Below are positions 47,557-57,235 of a stretch of 64,000 nt of DNA, one piece after another (the first letter of the stretch is position 1; the number at the start of each line of letters is the position of its first letter). The stretch covers positions 833,623 through 897,622 of the forward strand of contig DS999405.1 in NCBI GenBank assembly GCA_000158155.1, in the 5' to 3' direction. The stretch is from a gamma proteobacterium NOR5-3 (GTDB lineage Bacteria > Pseudomonadota > Gammaproteobacteria > Pseudomonadales > Halieaceae). Both the position numbers and the translations under genes were made by a program. The notes below the pieces were generated by a model. That model was not told the DNA's origin, made no database searches, and saw only the letters and a program-made list of their open reading frames with translations.

Positions 47557-48639
47557 CTATGATTTTTGCAATGCCGAAACCACGGCATCACCCATCTGCG
47601 AGGTGCTTACGCTCGCTACACCGCTGCCGGCGATATCCGGCGTACGCAAGCCCTGATCCAGGACCTGCCCCACGGCAGCCTCAATGCAATCAGCGCCTGC
47701 CGGGCAAGCGAGGGAATAACGCAACATCATTGCAACAGAGAGGATGGTCGCCAGAGGATTCGCCTTGCCCTGCCCCGCGATATCCGGCGCCGAACCGTGA
47801 CAGGGCTCATAGATCCCCTGCCCACTTTCGTTGAGCGAAGCCGACGGCAACATACCGATGGAGCCGGTGAGCATCGCTGCCGCATCGGACAGAATGTCAC
47901 CGAACATATTGCCGGTGACAATCACATCAAACTGCTTTGGCGCGCGCACAAGCTGCATGGCAGCGTTGTCCACATACATGTGCTCCAGCTCTACCCCGGG
48001 ATAGTCGGCGGCAAGCTCCGTCACCACCTCCCGCCAGAGCACTGTGGCCTCAAGTACATTCGCCTTATCCACGGAGCACACACGGCCACCACGCTTTTGA
48101 GCAAGCTCAAAAGCCATCCTGGCAATGCGGCGTATCTCGCTTTCGCTGTAAACGTAGGTGTTAAAACCTTCCCGTTCGCCATTTTCGAGCCGGCGTATCC
48201 CGCGGGGCTGGCCAAAATAAATCCCCCCCGTGAGCTCGCGCACAATGAGAATATCCAGGCCTGAAACCAGCTCCGGCTTGAGACTGGAGGCATCCACAAG
48301 CTGGGGATACATGATCGCCGGACGAAGATTGCCGAACAGTCCAAGCTCAGAGCGAATACGCAACAAACCCTTCTCGGGCCGCAGATCACGGTCCAGATGG
48401 TCGTAGGCCGGGCCGCCCACCGCGCCGAGCACAATTGCGTCCGCCGCACGGGCCTTCTCCAGAGTGGAAGGCGGAAGAGGATCCCCCTCGGCGTCATAAG
48501 CCGCGCCACCGATCAGTGCATAATCCGTGCTGATATCGAGATCATAGAGCTCGCAGACTCGCGCCAGCACCTTCTCGGCCTCAGGCACTATTTCCTGACC
48601 GATGTAATCGCCGGGCAGCAACAGAACGGAATGACTCAT
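47557..48639 (-). CDS. leuB: 3-isopropylmalate dehydrogenase
   Basis: 360 residues from the ATG at 48639, which overlaps the leuD stop (ATGA); a longer frame to 48666 is not needed. Family motifs: [52 protein letters not shown] and [20 protein letters not shown]. It oxidises and decarboxylates 3-isopropylmalate. Confidence 0.97.
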   Translation of the reverse strand: MSHSVLLLPGDYIGQEIVPEAEKVLARVCELYDLDISTDYALIGGAAYDAEGDPLPPSTLEKARAADAIVLGAVGGPAYDHLDRDLRPEKGLLRIRSELGLFGNLRPAIMYPQLVDASSLKPELVSGLDILIVRELTGGIYFGQPRGIRRLENGEREGFNTYVYSESEIRRIARMAFELAQKRGGRVCSVDKANVLEATVLWREVVTELAADYPGVELEHMYVDNAAMQLVRAPKQFDVIVTGNMFGDILSDAAAMLTGSIGMLPSASLNESGQGIYEPCHGSAPDIAGQGKANPLATILSVAMMLRYSLACPAGADCIEAAVGQVLDQGLRTPDIAGSGVASVSTSQMGDAVVSALQKS

Positions 48640-49289
48640 GCACCCGCCTCCGAGGAAAACAGCCATGGAGAACGGCCTCGCAATTTATCTTCGTAGGCAC
48701 GAATCGCCGCGCCACTTTTCAAAGTGACCCCGATATCATCGAGACCCTCCAGCAGGCATTGACGGCGATAATCATCCACAGGGAATGACCAGCGACGCCC
48801 ATCAGCGAGTAGCACTTCCTGCTGCTCTAGATCAACGGTAATGCGGTAACCCTCGTTGGCATAAAGCGCTTCGAACAACTCATCGACCTGCGCCGCGGGC
48901 AACGCCACGGGCAAAACGCCGTTTTTAAAGCAATTGTTGTAAAAAATATCGGCGAAACTTGGCGCGATCACACAGCGAAACCCATAGTCTTCCAATGCCC
49001 AGGGCGCGTGCTCACGACTCGAACCGCAGCCGAAGTTTTCTCGAGCCAGAAGCACGGAGGCCCCCTGATAGCGAGGAAAGTTCAGAGGAAAATCCGGATT
49101 CAATGGCCGGTTACTGCAATCCTGTCCGGGCTGCCCTTCATCAAGATAACGTAATTCATCAAACAAATTGGGGCCAAAGCCACTGCGCTTTATGGACTTG
49201 AGGAACTGCTTGGGAATGATCAAGTCCGTATCGACATTGGCACGATCCATGGGTGCAACCAGACCCTCATGTACTCTCAACGCTTTCAT
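48636..49289 (-). CDS. leuD: 3-isopropylmalate dehydratase small subunit
   Basis: 217 residues, the swivelling domain of isopropylmalate isomerase. Signatures are [20 protein letters not shown] (18-37) and [20 protein letters not shown]. It overlaps leuC (ATGA) upstream and leuB downstream, so leuC-leuD-leuB are all coupled. Confidence 0.97.
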   Translation of the reverse strand: MKALRVHEGLVAPMDRANVDTDLIIPKQFLKSIKRSGFGPNLFDELRYLDEGQPGQDCSNRPLNPDFPLNFPRYQGASVLLARENFGCGSSREHAPWALEDYGFRCVIAPSFADIFYNNCFKNGVLPVALPAAQVDELFEALYANEGYRITVDLEQQEVLLADGRRWSFPVDDYRRQCLLEGLDDIGVTLKSGAAIRAYEDKLRGRSPWLFSSEAGA

Positions 49290-50719
49290 GACGGCTCTCC
49301 CTGAAAGTCTCTTACATCCACAAAATGTCCGGCGATCGCCGCCGCCGCTGCCATGCCCGGACTCACCAGATGGGTTCGTCCCCCGAAACCCTGGCGACCT
49401 TCAAAATTCCGGTTGGACGTAGACGCACAATGCTCCCCCTTGCCTAATTTATCGGCATTCATGGCCAGGCACATGGAGCAGCCGGGCTCCCGCCATTCAA
49501 GCCCTGCATCAAGGAAAATTCGATCAAGCCCCTCAGCCTCCGCCTGGGCTTTTACTTCTCCGGAGCCCGGCACCACCATCGCCTGCTTCACCGAATCAGC
49601 TTTTTTACGACCGCGCACAATGGCCGCCGCCTCGCGAAGATCCTCTATACGCGAGTTGGTGCAGGAACCGATAAACACGCGGTCCGCCGGAATGGACGTG
49701 ATCGGTGCCCCACCGCTGAGGCCCATATAGCTCAGCGCACGAACAGCGGCTTCGCGCTGCCCCGTATTGCTCATCGCAGCAGGATCGGGAATCAAATCCG
49801 TAACCGCCGCCACCATCTCCGGTGAGGTTCCCCAGGTGACCTGCGGTGCGACACTGGCCGCATCAATGCAAACTTCATGATCAAACACGGCGTCCGCATC
49901 ACTGTGCAGATCGCCCCAGGCCGCCACCGCTAACTCCCATTGGTCACCCTTGGGCGCCATGGGCCGTCCCCGCACGTAATCAATGGTCACATCGTCCACG
50001 GCGATCATGCCCATGCGTGCGCCCGCCTCGATCGACATATTACAGAGGGTCATGCGCCCTTCCATGCTGAGTGCTTCCACAGCCTCACCGGCAAACTCGA
50101 TTGCGAACCCGGTCCCGCCGGCAGTTCCAATCTCGCCGATGATGGCCAGCGCCAGGTCCTTCGCGGTCACGCCCAGGGCAAGCCGCCCATCAACGCGCAT
50201 CCGCAAATTCTTCATTTTCTGTTGAACCAAACACTGGGTCGCCAGCACGTGCTCAACCTCAGATGTGCCAATGCCATGCGCCAAAGCACCCAGGGCGCCA
50301 TGGGTACTGGTATGAGAGTCGCCACAGACAACGGTCATTCCGGGCAGCGTAGCGCCCATCTCCGGCCCCACAACATGCACAATGCCCTGACGACGATCAT
50401 TGATGGGAATCTCTTCAATACCGAACTGCTCGCAGTTGTCGTCCAAGGTCTGCACCTGCAGCCTAGACGTCGAGTCAATAATGCCCGCCACACCTCCGGC
50501 TCGCTCTGCGGAGCCCGTGGGCACATTATGGTCGGGTACCGCAAGGTTGGCGTCCAAACGCCAGGGCGTTCGCCCGGCGAGGCGCAGCCCTTCGAAAGCC
50601 TGAGGCGATGTGACTTCGTGAATAAGGTGCCTATCGATGTAAATCAGCGCAGAACCGTCTTCGCGCTCTTCCACCAGATGTGCTTCCCACAGTTTGTCGT
50701 ACAGCGTTTTACCCGGCAT
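49286..50719 (-). CDS. leuC: 3-isopropylmalate dehydratase large subunit
   Basis: 477 residues with the 4Fe-4S ligands in [13 protein letters not shown] and [10 protein letters not shown], plus [21 protein letters not shown]. The ATG leads the leucine genes and is divergent from the LysR gene, with a 98-base promoter gap. A candidate promoter (TTGAGT, 17, TAGGAT) lies in that gap. Confidence 0.97.
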   Translation of the reverse strand: MPGKTLYDKLWEAHLVEEREDGSALIYIDRHLIHEVTSPQAFEGLRLAGRTPWRLDANLAVPDHNVPTGSAERAGGVAGIIDSTSRLQVQTLDDNCEQFGIEEIPINDRRQGIVHVVGPEMGATLPGMTVVCGDSHTSTHGALGALAHGIGTSEVEHVLATQCLVQQKMKNLRMRVDGRLALGVTAKDLALAIIGEIGTAGGTGFAIEFAGEAVEALSMEGRMTLCNMSIEAGARMGMIAVDDVTIDYVRGRPMAPKGDQWELAVAAWGDLHSDADAVFDHEVCIDAASVAPQVTWGTSPEMVAAVTDLIPDPAAMSNTGQREAAVRALSYMGLSGGAPITSIPADRVFIGSCTNSRIEDLREAAAIVRGRKKADSVKQAMVVPGSGEVKAQAEAEGLDRIFLDAGLEWREPGCSMCLAMNADKLGKGEHCASTSNRNFEGRQGFGGRTHLVSPGMAAAAAIAGHFVDVRDFQGEPS

Positions 50720-50749
50720 AGCAATGTGCTCTTAGCTAAAAACGCCGCC

Positions 50750-50778
50750 ATCCTAGGCTTGCATTAGAAATAACTCAA
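50750..50778 (-). promoter_or_regulatory. candidate leuC promoter
   Basis: Minus strand TTGAGT (50778-50773), 17-base spacer, TAGGAT (50755-50750), about 24 bases before the leuC ATG after a short leader. It lies within the divergent gap next to a LysR-type box. Confidence 0.45.
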
Positions 50779-50800
50779 ATCTATTATTTTTATACAGTCA

Positions 50801-50815
50801 ATAACTTTAGGTTAT
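50801..50815. promoter_or_regulatory. LysR-type operator box at the leuC/lysR divergent promoter
   Basis: ATAAC-TTTAG-GTTAT, a perfect 5-bp inverted repeat with the T-N11-A pattern of LysR-family sites. It ends two bases before the LysR ATG. From the leuC side it lies just upstream of the candidate -35 (50773-50778), as expected for an activating regulator; occupancy would also restrain LysR-type autoexpression. Confidence 0.6.
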
Positions 50816-50817
50816 CA

Positions 50818-51708
50818 ATGGACTTCGCCAACCTTCGGGCTTTTGCGGCAGTCGCCCAGGCGCAATCGTTTTCGGCGGCGGCACAGCAGTTGCACCTTAC
50901 CCAACCGGCTATCAGTAAGCGTATCGCCGTTCTCGAAGCGGAGCTCGACACTCCACTGTTCGACCGCCTTGGCCGGCGTATCGAATTGACCGAAGCTGGC
51001 CGCGCCCTACAGCGACACCTGCCGGAAATTGAACACAGCTTGCGCCAGGCCGAGCAGGCAGTGCGCGATATCAACGGCGAGATCGCGGGCCCCCTGCGCA
51101 TAGCCACCAGCCACCACATTGGTTTACACCGTCTACCACCGGTGCTCTCCGCCTTTCAGCAACGCTATCCGGCGGTACAGCTGGCTATTGAGTTTCTGGA
51201 TTCAGAGCAGGCTTACGAGCGGCTTCGTGTCGGTGAGATCGAATTGGCGGTAGTGACGCTTGCGCCCGGCGATGTCACGCAGCTCAAGAGCGAAGCGATC
51301 TGGCAGGACAAATTGTCCGTGATGGTTTGCAAAGAACATCCTCTGGCCGGGCGGCAACGCGTTCGTATCGCGGAGCTGGCCGGCTGCGCCGCGGTATTAC
51401 CGGGGCTGGACACATTTACCGGACAGATTGTGCATCGTCACTTCGAACAATCCGGCACACAGTTGCAACTGCGTATGGCCACCAACTATCTGGAAACACT
51501 GCGTATGATGGCCGTGGTGGGCTTGGGCTGGACCGTGCTCCCCGACAGCATGGCAGGACCGGAGCTCCAGTGTCTGTCCGTAGAAGGCACTCACCTCTCC
51601 CGAACTCTGGGACTCGTCCGCCATCAGGAAAGAAGCCTGTCGCGCAGTGCCCGAGCATTCACGGAGCTTCTGAGAGAGTCGGGGCAGATGCCTGTTTCCC
51701 GGCGCTAA
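50818..51708 (+). CDS. LysR-family transcriptional regulator, candidate regulator of leuCDB
   Basis: 296 residues. The winged helix-turn-helix is DFANLRAFAAVAQAQSFSAA, continuing AAQQLHLTQPAISKRIAVLE, followed by the periplasmic-binding-protein-like effector domain (RIATSHHIGLHRLPPVL). It is divergent from leuC with a shared box. A LysR gene beside leuCDB is known in Pseudomonas, so control of leucine synthesis is likely, with 2-isopropylmalate as a possible effector by analogy with other species. This is inference. Confidence 0.92.
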   Translation: MDFANLRAFAAVAQAQSFSAAAQQLHLTQPAISKRIAVLEAELDTPLFDRLGRRIELTEAGRALQRHLPEIEHSLRQAEQAVRDINGEIAGPLRIATSHHIGLHRLPPVLSAFQQRYPAVQLAIEFLDSEQAYERLRVGEIELAVVTLAPGDVTQLKSEAIWQDKLSVMVCKEHPLAGRQRVRIAELAGCAAVLPGLDTFTGQIVHRHFEQSGTQLQLRMATNYLETLRMMAVVGLGWTVLPDSMAGPELQCLSVEGTHLSRTLGLVRHQERSLSRSARAFTELLRESGQMPVSRR

Positions 51709-51789
51709 ACAACAGTTCATCGCGTATTCGCGGGATACTGCTTTTGCGAGTACCACTGCAAGGGCACTCCGGTGGACGGCCCGGCCCCG

Positions 51790-52299
51790 CTAACCGCGTA
51801 TGGCGCCGTCGTCTCCCATGAGAAGATTCAACTTATGGGCATCACCCGGAGCGACGCCCAGGCCACCGTGGTCTGGAAAATAGAACGCACCGCTGTATCG
51901 CAGCACAGGATTATCACCATCGTAGATGGCTCCGCTGCAAAAACCGAAACGGCGCTTTACCTGCACATGATCTGCGCGCGTCTCCAACCAACGTCCCGGA
52001 CGCCCGGGAGCCATAAAGTCAAAACTCAGATTAATCGTTGGCGACGGGGCTGGCTGGTCGCGCAACAAGTGAATACTGGTAGCCGCTGCGATATCGGCCA
52101 AGGTCATAAGCGCACCGCCGTGGATAATCCCCATGAGATTCAGATGCTGCTCCTGCACGATCAGGCCAAAGCTCACCTTATTGTCCCGAACGCGTCGGTA
52201 AAAGGGTTGCAGGCGATCACCAAAGCCGAGGCCTTCTGGCAAACGTTCGAAACCTTCCGGCACCGACCCGGGCGCCTCGTTTTTAATCTCTGAAGCCAT
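51790..52299 (-). CDS. PaaI-like hotdog-fold thioesterase
   Basis: 169 residues. The hotdog fold is seen in LNLMGIIHGGALMTLADIAA, with the family G-HGG motif and Asp, followed by LSFDFMAPGRPGRWLETRAD. It should hydrolyse an acyl-CoA thioester; the substrate is not known. Convergent with the LysR gene and single. Confidence 0.9.
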   Translation of the reverse strand: MASEIKNEAPGSVPEGFERLPEGLGFGDRLQPFYRRVRDNKVSFGLIVQEQHLNLMGIIHGGALMTLADIAAATSIHLLRDQPAPSPTINLSFDFMAPGRPGRWLETRADHVQVKRRFGFCSGAIYDGDNPVLRYSGAFYFPDHGGLGVAPGDAHKLNLLMGDDGAIRG

Positions 52300-52344
52300 A
52301 TGCGAAACATCCTGCGTGCATTGGGGCAGCGAGGCAGGGCACTC

Positions 52345-52788
52345 TCAAAAAATCCCCATCTCCAAACCTGTGGCAAATCCGGCGCCCAGCTCTTCTGCGC
52401 TTTTTAGCGCCTCCAGATCTGGAAAGCCGCGAATTATTCGCGGCTCCAGAGCCTCTGTAAAGGGGATTCCACGGAGGATCCGCTGGGCCTCTGCGACCGC
52501 GCCACGCCCATCATTACCCGCCGATATCAACAACGCGTACGGCAGGCTGCAGCCAGCGCTGCTCAGGGGATAAAAGACCCTGTCCAGCAAATCCTTCATT
52601 CCCCCGGACAAGCGCCCGGAGTTTTCCGCACACACGAGCAGGACCCCCGCACTTTGCTTGATCTCAAGGGCTCCAACATCAGCCGCCCGCTCAATGCGCA
52701 CGGCTGCATTGTGCTCCAGAGCCCCAAGCCAGCACGACGCAGCGAGGCGCGCAGAGGCACCGCTTTGGCTGTGATAAACAATTAGCAC
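52345..52788 (-). CDS. flavodoxin-like NAD(P)H:quinone oxidoreductase-type protein
   Basis: 147 residues. The start LIVYHSQSGASARLAAS matches the FMN phosphate loop of flavodoxin-like proteins (S-x-T/S-G-x-S/T). Later parts (LLVCAENSGRLSGGMKDLLDR) fit the isoalloxazine loop of NADPH-dependent FMN reductase relatives. GTG start with GGGG eight bases upstream. It lies just downstream of a region with two DnaA boxes. Redox partner unknown. Confidence 0.83.
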   Translation of the reverse strand: MLIVYHSQSGASARLAASCWLGALEHNAAVRIERAADVGALEIKQSAGVLLVCAENSGRLSGGMKDLLDRVFYPLSSAGCSLPYALLISAGNDGRGAVAEAQRILRGIPFTEALEPRIIRGFPDLEALKSAEELGAGFATGLEMGIF

Positions 52789-53050
52789 GGCAAACCCCGT
52801 TTTTTTGCCTCAAACACACCGCAAGATGTGGATAAAGCAGTGTGCAAAAAAAATGCAATAGCGCGAGGGTGACTAACAAACAATTAAATGCCCCTGACCA
52901 CAAATATTCAATATTAAATTTATATCATACAATTCAATATCTTAAGGCATAAACCTAAGATAGAAGCTATTTAATTGCCGGCGTAGCACATTGTCATATT
53001 TTTTTGCAAGCGCTGTGGATAACTTTATTTTTCGCACTCAAATCCGGGCA
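52789..53050. promoter_or_regulatory. AT-rich gap flanked by two perfect DnaA boxes
   Basis: TGTGGATAA, the complement of the DnaA box TTATCCACA, occurs at 52827-52835 and 53014-53022, with the same orientation. Between them is a stretch far richer in A and T than the neighbouring DNA (about 52905-52975, with AATATTAAATTTATAT). This resembles parts of an origin or a DnaA-titrating or DnaA-regulated promoter. The gap lies downstream of rlmKL and upstream of the flavodoxin-like gene. No dnaA, gidA, parA, rpmH or dnaN is nearby, and genes on both sides are mostly on the minus strand, so I do not call it oriC. Confidence 0.5.
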
Positions 53051-55243
53051 TCAAATCGCCTTGTGACGCAGCTTCCAGCACTGGTGAGGCACGGGAAGCC
53101 GGGCAAAATCAGGGTCCAGGGTGGCCCGGGTTATCTCCTCCACCACGAAGCGCTCATTTAGCGCAGCATCCAGGCGGAACTTACGTCGATTATTGGAAAA
53201 ATACAGATCTCCGGCCGGTGCCAGTCGCTGCATAGCCAGCGTAATCAGGCCCACATGATCTCGCTGAACGTCGAAACTGCCCGGCACTTTACTCGAGTTA
53301 GAAAAAGAGGGCGGGTCCAGGAGCACCAAATCAAACAGGTCGTCGCCCCCCCGGAGCCACTGCATGACATCCGCACGCTCAAGATGATTGTGGATTTCAG
53401 CGAGGCCGTTATGCGCGAGATTCTGGCTCAGCCAGCGCAAATAGCTGTTTGACAGATCCACGCTCACGGTTTCCCGGGCTCCTCCCAGGGCGGCGTGTAC
53501 CGTCGCCGTCCCGGTGTAGCAATACAAATTGAGAAAACGTCGGCCCTTGGCCTCGCTGGCAATACGCAGACGCAAAGGGCGATGATCCAAAAACAGGCCC
53601 GTATCCAGATAGTCATGCAGATTGACGAGTAAGCGCGCCTGCCCCTCACCCACGGAGAGCATGTCGCTCCCGCCACCGCTTGACTGATACTGCGCCTTAC
53701 CGCGCTGACGCTCCCGCTGCTTAAAGACAATCTTATCGGCCGGCACCCCGCTTGCCTGTGGCAGCGCCTGATAGATGTCCTTCAAGCGCTGCGCCGCGCC
53801 CTCCGCACTCACCTGAGCCGGGGCTTTGTACTCGGCAACATGCAGCCAGTCGCCGTAGCGATCCACCGCAACGGCATACTCGGGAATATCAGCATCATAA
53901 AGTCGATAACACTCGTTGCCGCTGCGCTTTAACCACGATGCGAGTTTGCGTTGGTTTTTCCGAACCCGGTTGGCAAACATTTCCGCGCCGGGGCTTAGTT
54001 CCTGTTCTTCGGTGCCCGCATTTACCGCTCCGGGCGTCGCAAGCGCAGGGTTTCCGTCGGCGAGCCGATTGCCTTGTAGATCAATCAGTAACAGCGTCAC
54101 CGGCAGGCGGCCATTAAAAAGCTGGAACTGCCGGTGACTGCGCAAGCCCAGAGACCGCCCGTGCTCGCGGTCGCCAGCGAGAATTGCTGCCTGCCAACCG
54201 GGAAACTCCCGGTGCAACAATTCCCCCAAATGGCGGTAAAGCTGCGGCAGGCTATCCTTTCTCCCGATACGCTCACCGTAAGGTGGGTTAGTAATAACGA
54301 GGCCTTTGGGCAGCGCCACATGCGTGGGCTTACGCACTTCCCCGAGGGCTTTCACACTCACCCGTACCCACTTACCCATGCCCGCTGCGGCAATGTTCTC
54401 CTGGGCGCTTCGAATCACCTGCGGATCCGCGTCATAGCCTCGGATCTCCCCAAGCCCGGCGTTCAAACCGCGCTCTGCACGCCCCCGCGCGTCACTGAGG
54501 ATAGTTGCCCACTGCTGGGAATCATGCCCTTGCCAGGCCATAAATCCGAATTGCTCTCGACCTAACGCGGGCGCCTGATCCGCCGCCATCTGGGCACCTT
54601 CAAGTAACAAGGTTGCGGAACCGCACATGGGATCAATAAGCGCCGCACCTTCCGCCGCCAACTCCGGCCAACCGGCCCTGAGTAATAATGCCGCGGCCAG
54701 GTTTTCTTTCAGCGGCGCATCCCCCGCCGCACGGCGATAACCCCGACGGTGCAAGCTCTCGCCGACCATATCCAGGGCGACATCCACTCGATCGCGCTGC
54801 AGGCGCACGACAACCTGAATATCCGGTGCATCGGGATTAACCTGTGGCGGCGCTACTCCCGCTGCCCTGAAGGCGTCCACAATGGCATCCTTGCTGCGAT
54901 AGGCGCCAAAACGGGTGTTACGAATATCGGCGTTGGTACCGTGAAAATTTACCGCAAAACTCACGCCATCGGCCATGAGGCTGGACCAGGGCATACCCAG
55001 CAAAGTCTCATAGAGCCCATCTGCATCAACCGCGGTACCACCACCAATGGGCAATAACACCCGCGTAGCTACCCGGGACCACAGGCAGGCTCGATACATC
55101 ACGGCACGGGAACCCGAGAAAGCGACGCCCGCCTGCTCCTCCTTGATCTCCGTCGCCCCTAACGTGGCGAGCTCTTTCGCCAACACAGGCGGTAGTCCCC
55201 GGGGACAGGTGGCAAGCCACTCTCTGGAAGGATCAGCGATCAT
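53051..55243 (-). CDS. rlmKL: fused 23S rRNA methyltransferase RlmKL
   Basis: 730 residues with two methylase domains. The N-terminal half has a THUMP region and the RlmL catalytic motif NPPYGER (m2G2445); the C-terminal half carries RlmK's VLLDPPSFSNS (m7G2069). Length equals E. coli RlmKL (702) plus some. Both SAM sites are intact (IDPMCGSATLLLEGA; LYCYTGTATVHAALGG). ATG start. It overlaps the upstream XRE-type gene by 11 bases. Confidence 0.96.
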   Translation of the reverse strand: MIADPSREWLATCPRGLPPVLAKELATLGATEIKEEQAGVAFSGSRAVMYRACLWSRVATRVLLPIGGGTAVDADGLYETLLGMPWSSLMADGVSFAVNFHGTNADIRNTRFGAYRSKDAIVDAFRAAGVAPPQVNPDAPDIQVVVRLQRDRVDVALDMVGESLHRRGYRRAAGDAPLKENLAAALLLRAGWPELAAEGAALIDPMCGSATLLLEGAQMAADQAPALGREQFGFMAWQGHDSQQWATILSDARGRAERGLNAGLGEIRGYDADPQVIRSAQENIAAAGMGKWVRVSVKALGEVRKPTHVALPKGLVITNPPYGERIGRKDSLPQLYRHLGELLHREFPGWQAAILAGDREHGRSLGLRSHRQFQLFNGRLPVTLLLIDLQGNRLADGNPALATPGAVNAGTEEQELSPGAEMFANRVRKNQRKLASWLKRSGNECYRLYDADIPEYAVAVDRYGDWLHVAEYKAPAQVSAEGAAQRLKDIYQALPQASGVPADKIVFKQRERQRGKAQYQSSGGGSDMLSVGEGQARLLVNLHDYLDTGLFLDHRPLRLRIASEAKGRRFLNLYCYTGTATVHAALGGARETVSVDLSNSYLRWLSQNLAHNGLAEIHNHLERADVMQWLRGGDDLFDLVLLDPPSFSNSSKVPGSFDVQRDHVGLITLAMQRLAPAGDLYFSNNRRKFRLDAALNERFVVEEITRATLDPDFARLPVPHQCWKLRHKAI

Positions 55244-56075
55244 TACTGCGAGGTTTCACTTTACGCACGACGGGCTTGGGAGCGACCGCAGGCTTTGGTT
55301 TCGACGTGGCCTGGGTTCTGGGCTGCGCCTTCTTCTTGGGCGACGAGCCTGTGGCAGCCTTGCGGGCCGGACTTGCAGCGGCCTTCTTTGCCCGAGACTT
55401 TCTTGGCGCGCTGGCTTTGCGCTCCCGCGGTGTTACCGCAGCCTCTCTTTGCATGACATCGACCACCAGTTGCGTCGAGGAATCCATGTATTCAATAAAC
55501 CGCTGGTACCCCTCATCGCTGAGATCCCGTAGAAAATCATGCTGACGATAGAGGTTTACAAACCGCCGTTCCCGCTCAAAATTTCGCGGCAAAGCCATGA
55601 CACCCCATTGCTCTAACGTCGCTTCGAGCTGAGGGTTGTAACTACGCAGGAATTTGATCAGAAAAGGGACGGGGTCGTGGCGCGCTAGTAGCGACGCGGT
55701 GCGGAGCATTAGCTCCAAGGGCAGTGTCGCCTCGCCCCGTTCTACCCCCTGCAATACCGTATCGTCACCTAAATCCAAACGATCGGACAGTTCAGCAATA
55801 CTCAGGCCTGCCGTTTCCCGTGCATCGCGCAGGAAGTGCCCGGCCTCAGCCATGGCCTCCAGTCTTTCGGGAGATGCCCCATTGAGCAGCAAATCACGAA
55901 TCCAGGAATCGCCGAACATCGCACTCATGGTGGCGACATCAACAGCCAGATCGAAGGTCCCGCCGGCCACCTTCCCCGCGCCCTTGATCAGGGCATCCAG
56001 AAGCGCCGAACGGGGACCGCCGGCGCCGGACCTCTGGGCTATACGGGAGTATTTACTGTCGGAGTCGTTTTTCAC
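55233..56075 (-). CDS. XRE-type helix-turn-helix protein with Lys/Ala/Pro-rich tail
   Basis: 280 residues. A helix-turn-helix is visible in LRDARETAGLSIAELSDRLD and its continuation VLQGVERGEATLP (about 82-116). The final 65 residues are basic and low-complexity (AKKAAASPARKAATGSSPKK and repeats of KPKPAVAPKP), like AlgP/histone H1-type DNA-binding tails. A conserved N-terminal block (LLDALIKGAGKVAGGTFDLA) is also present. The gene overlaps rlmKL by 11 bases, so the two are expressed together. Target unknown. GTG start with no clear ribosome site. Confidence 0.82.
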   Translation of the reverse strand: MKNDSDSKYSRIAQRSGAGGPRSALLDALIKGAGKVAGGTFDLAVDVATMSAMFGDSWIRDLLLNGASPERLEAMAEAGHFLRDARETAGLSIAELSDRLDLGDDTVLQGVERGEATLPLELMLRTASLLARHDPVPFLIKFLRSYNPQLEATLEQWGVMALPRNFERERRFVNLYRQHDFLRDLSDEGYQRFIEYMDSSTQLVVDVMQREAAVTPRERKASAPRKSRAKKAAASPARKAATGSSPKKKAQPRTQATSKPKPAVAPKPVVRKVKPRSNDR

Positions 56076-56107
56076 GGTGAGAGCATAACGCAGGCGTCAC
56101 CCATGCC

Positions 56108-57235
56108 CTAGCGAGTCACCGGGAGCTGGCCGCCGGTTTCCAGCGCATTGATGCGCGTGAGTATCTGACGCCATTGCGCGTAGCGATCCTGCACGCTGCC
56201 GCTTAAACGAAATACGCCATCATCCACTTCCAGAACCGTTTCCAGGGACTCGCCGGAAAAGCCTTTCACCAACTCACGAAGGTCCTCTTCCTGAATTTTC
56301 ACTTTTCGATAACTCGCGTACACCTGCTGCATCGCTGCATACGTTCCCCGGCGAGCCGTAGACTTTCGCTCGGCCGCGGTTGTGCGGTAGTCATCACCAA
56401 AACGCTGTAGCTCGTAGTTGTACTCGCGCCACAGCGCATAACTGTCTTCCACTTCCCCCCGCAAATCCGCGTACTGCTCGTCCACGGCATCGATAAACAA
56501 ATCATCCTGGCGGCGCACCCGGGATAAACGCTGGAGCATGGGGTCACCATCGGCAGGAAAACTGGCCAGAGCGTAGCGATCATCCCCGCCTGTGGTCACA
56601 AACCGATCAAAGGTCGCCGGGGACAGTTCGGCAGCAAACCGCATGAGCGTCAGACGCTGCAGCGTACGGCGACGCTCGTCATTTAGAGACTTTGTGATCG
56701 ACAGCAGATCGTTACTAATCGCCTTATAAATATCTTCGAAAGGCTCCTCACCGGGCTTCACCGGATAATCACTATCCTGCGCTTCATCGCGGTAAATCCG
56801 TTCCAGCAGCAGGCTTCCGTCAGCCGCCCGAAAGTGCAACTGCAGCTCCAACACCGCCCCGTCTGCACGCAGAATCTCTCCATCTACAATCAGCGGCATG
56901 AACACCTCGTTGGAATGCACAACGCGTACCGCTCCCCAGGCGCCGCTCTCTTCCAAAAAAGACGACAGCGTCACCGGTATCAGTAATGACTCGGCTTTGC
57001 GAACGGTAGGAAATACCCGGGCGCCCTGATTGCGGTTATCAAGACCCTGATCGAAGACCGCAATACCCACATCCAGTGGCCAGGACGACGGCGCAGCACG
57101 CTGCAGCTCTACCGTGCCTACCGCGGGCGCCCGGGGCTCGGGTTCCGGCGGCGCTTCGGGCACGCCCCGGTTGCTGCTACAGGCCTGTAGCAACCACATC
57201 GACATACATACAACGCCCAGGAGCGAGAGTCGCAT
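56108..57235 (-). CDS. lipoprotein of unknown function
   Basis: About 375 residues from the ATG at 57235, which shares its A with the upstream stop (TAATG). The signal peptide ends in LLQAC, a lipobox giving Cys as lipid anchor, followed by a Pro/Glu-rich linker. The rest is a mixed, charged domain (GIAVFDQGLDNRNQGARVFP near its start) with many Tyr, Asp and Arg. I do not recognise the family. It follows another lipoprotein gene and is coupled to it. Confidence 0.8.
   Translation of the reverse strand: MRLSLLGVVCMSMWLLQACSSNRGVPEAPPEPEPRAPAVGTVELQRAAPSSWPLDVGIAVFDQGLDNRNQGARVFPTVRKAESLLIPVTLSSFLEESGAWGAVRVVHSNEVFMPLIVDGEILRADGAVLELQLHFRAADGSLLLERIYRDEAQDSDYPVKPGEEPFEDIYKAISNDLLSITKSLNDERRRTLQRLTLMRFAAELSPATFDRFVTTGGDDRYALASFPADGDPMLQRLSRVRRQDDLFIDAVDEQYADLRGEVEDSYALWREYNYELQRFGDDYRTTAAERKSTARRGTYAAMQQVYASYRKVKIQEEDLRELVKGFSGESLETVLEVDDGVFRLSGSVQDRYAQWRQILTRINALETGGQLPVTR

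Noticed and set aside
52789-53050. chromosomal replication origin
   Set aside because: Only two DnaA boxes, no dnaA/dnaN/gidA/parAB nearby, and no change of gene direction around it; recorded instead as a regulatory element worth testing.
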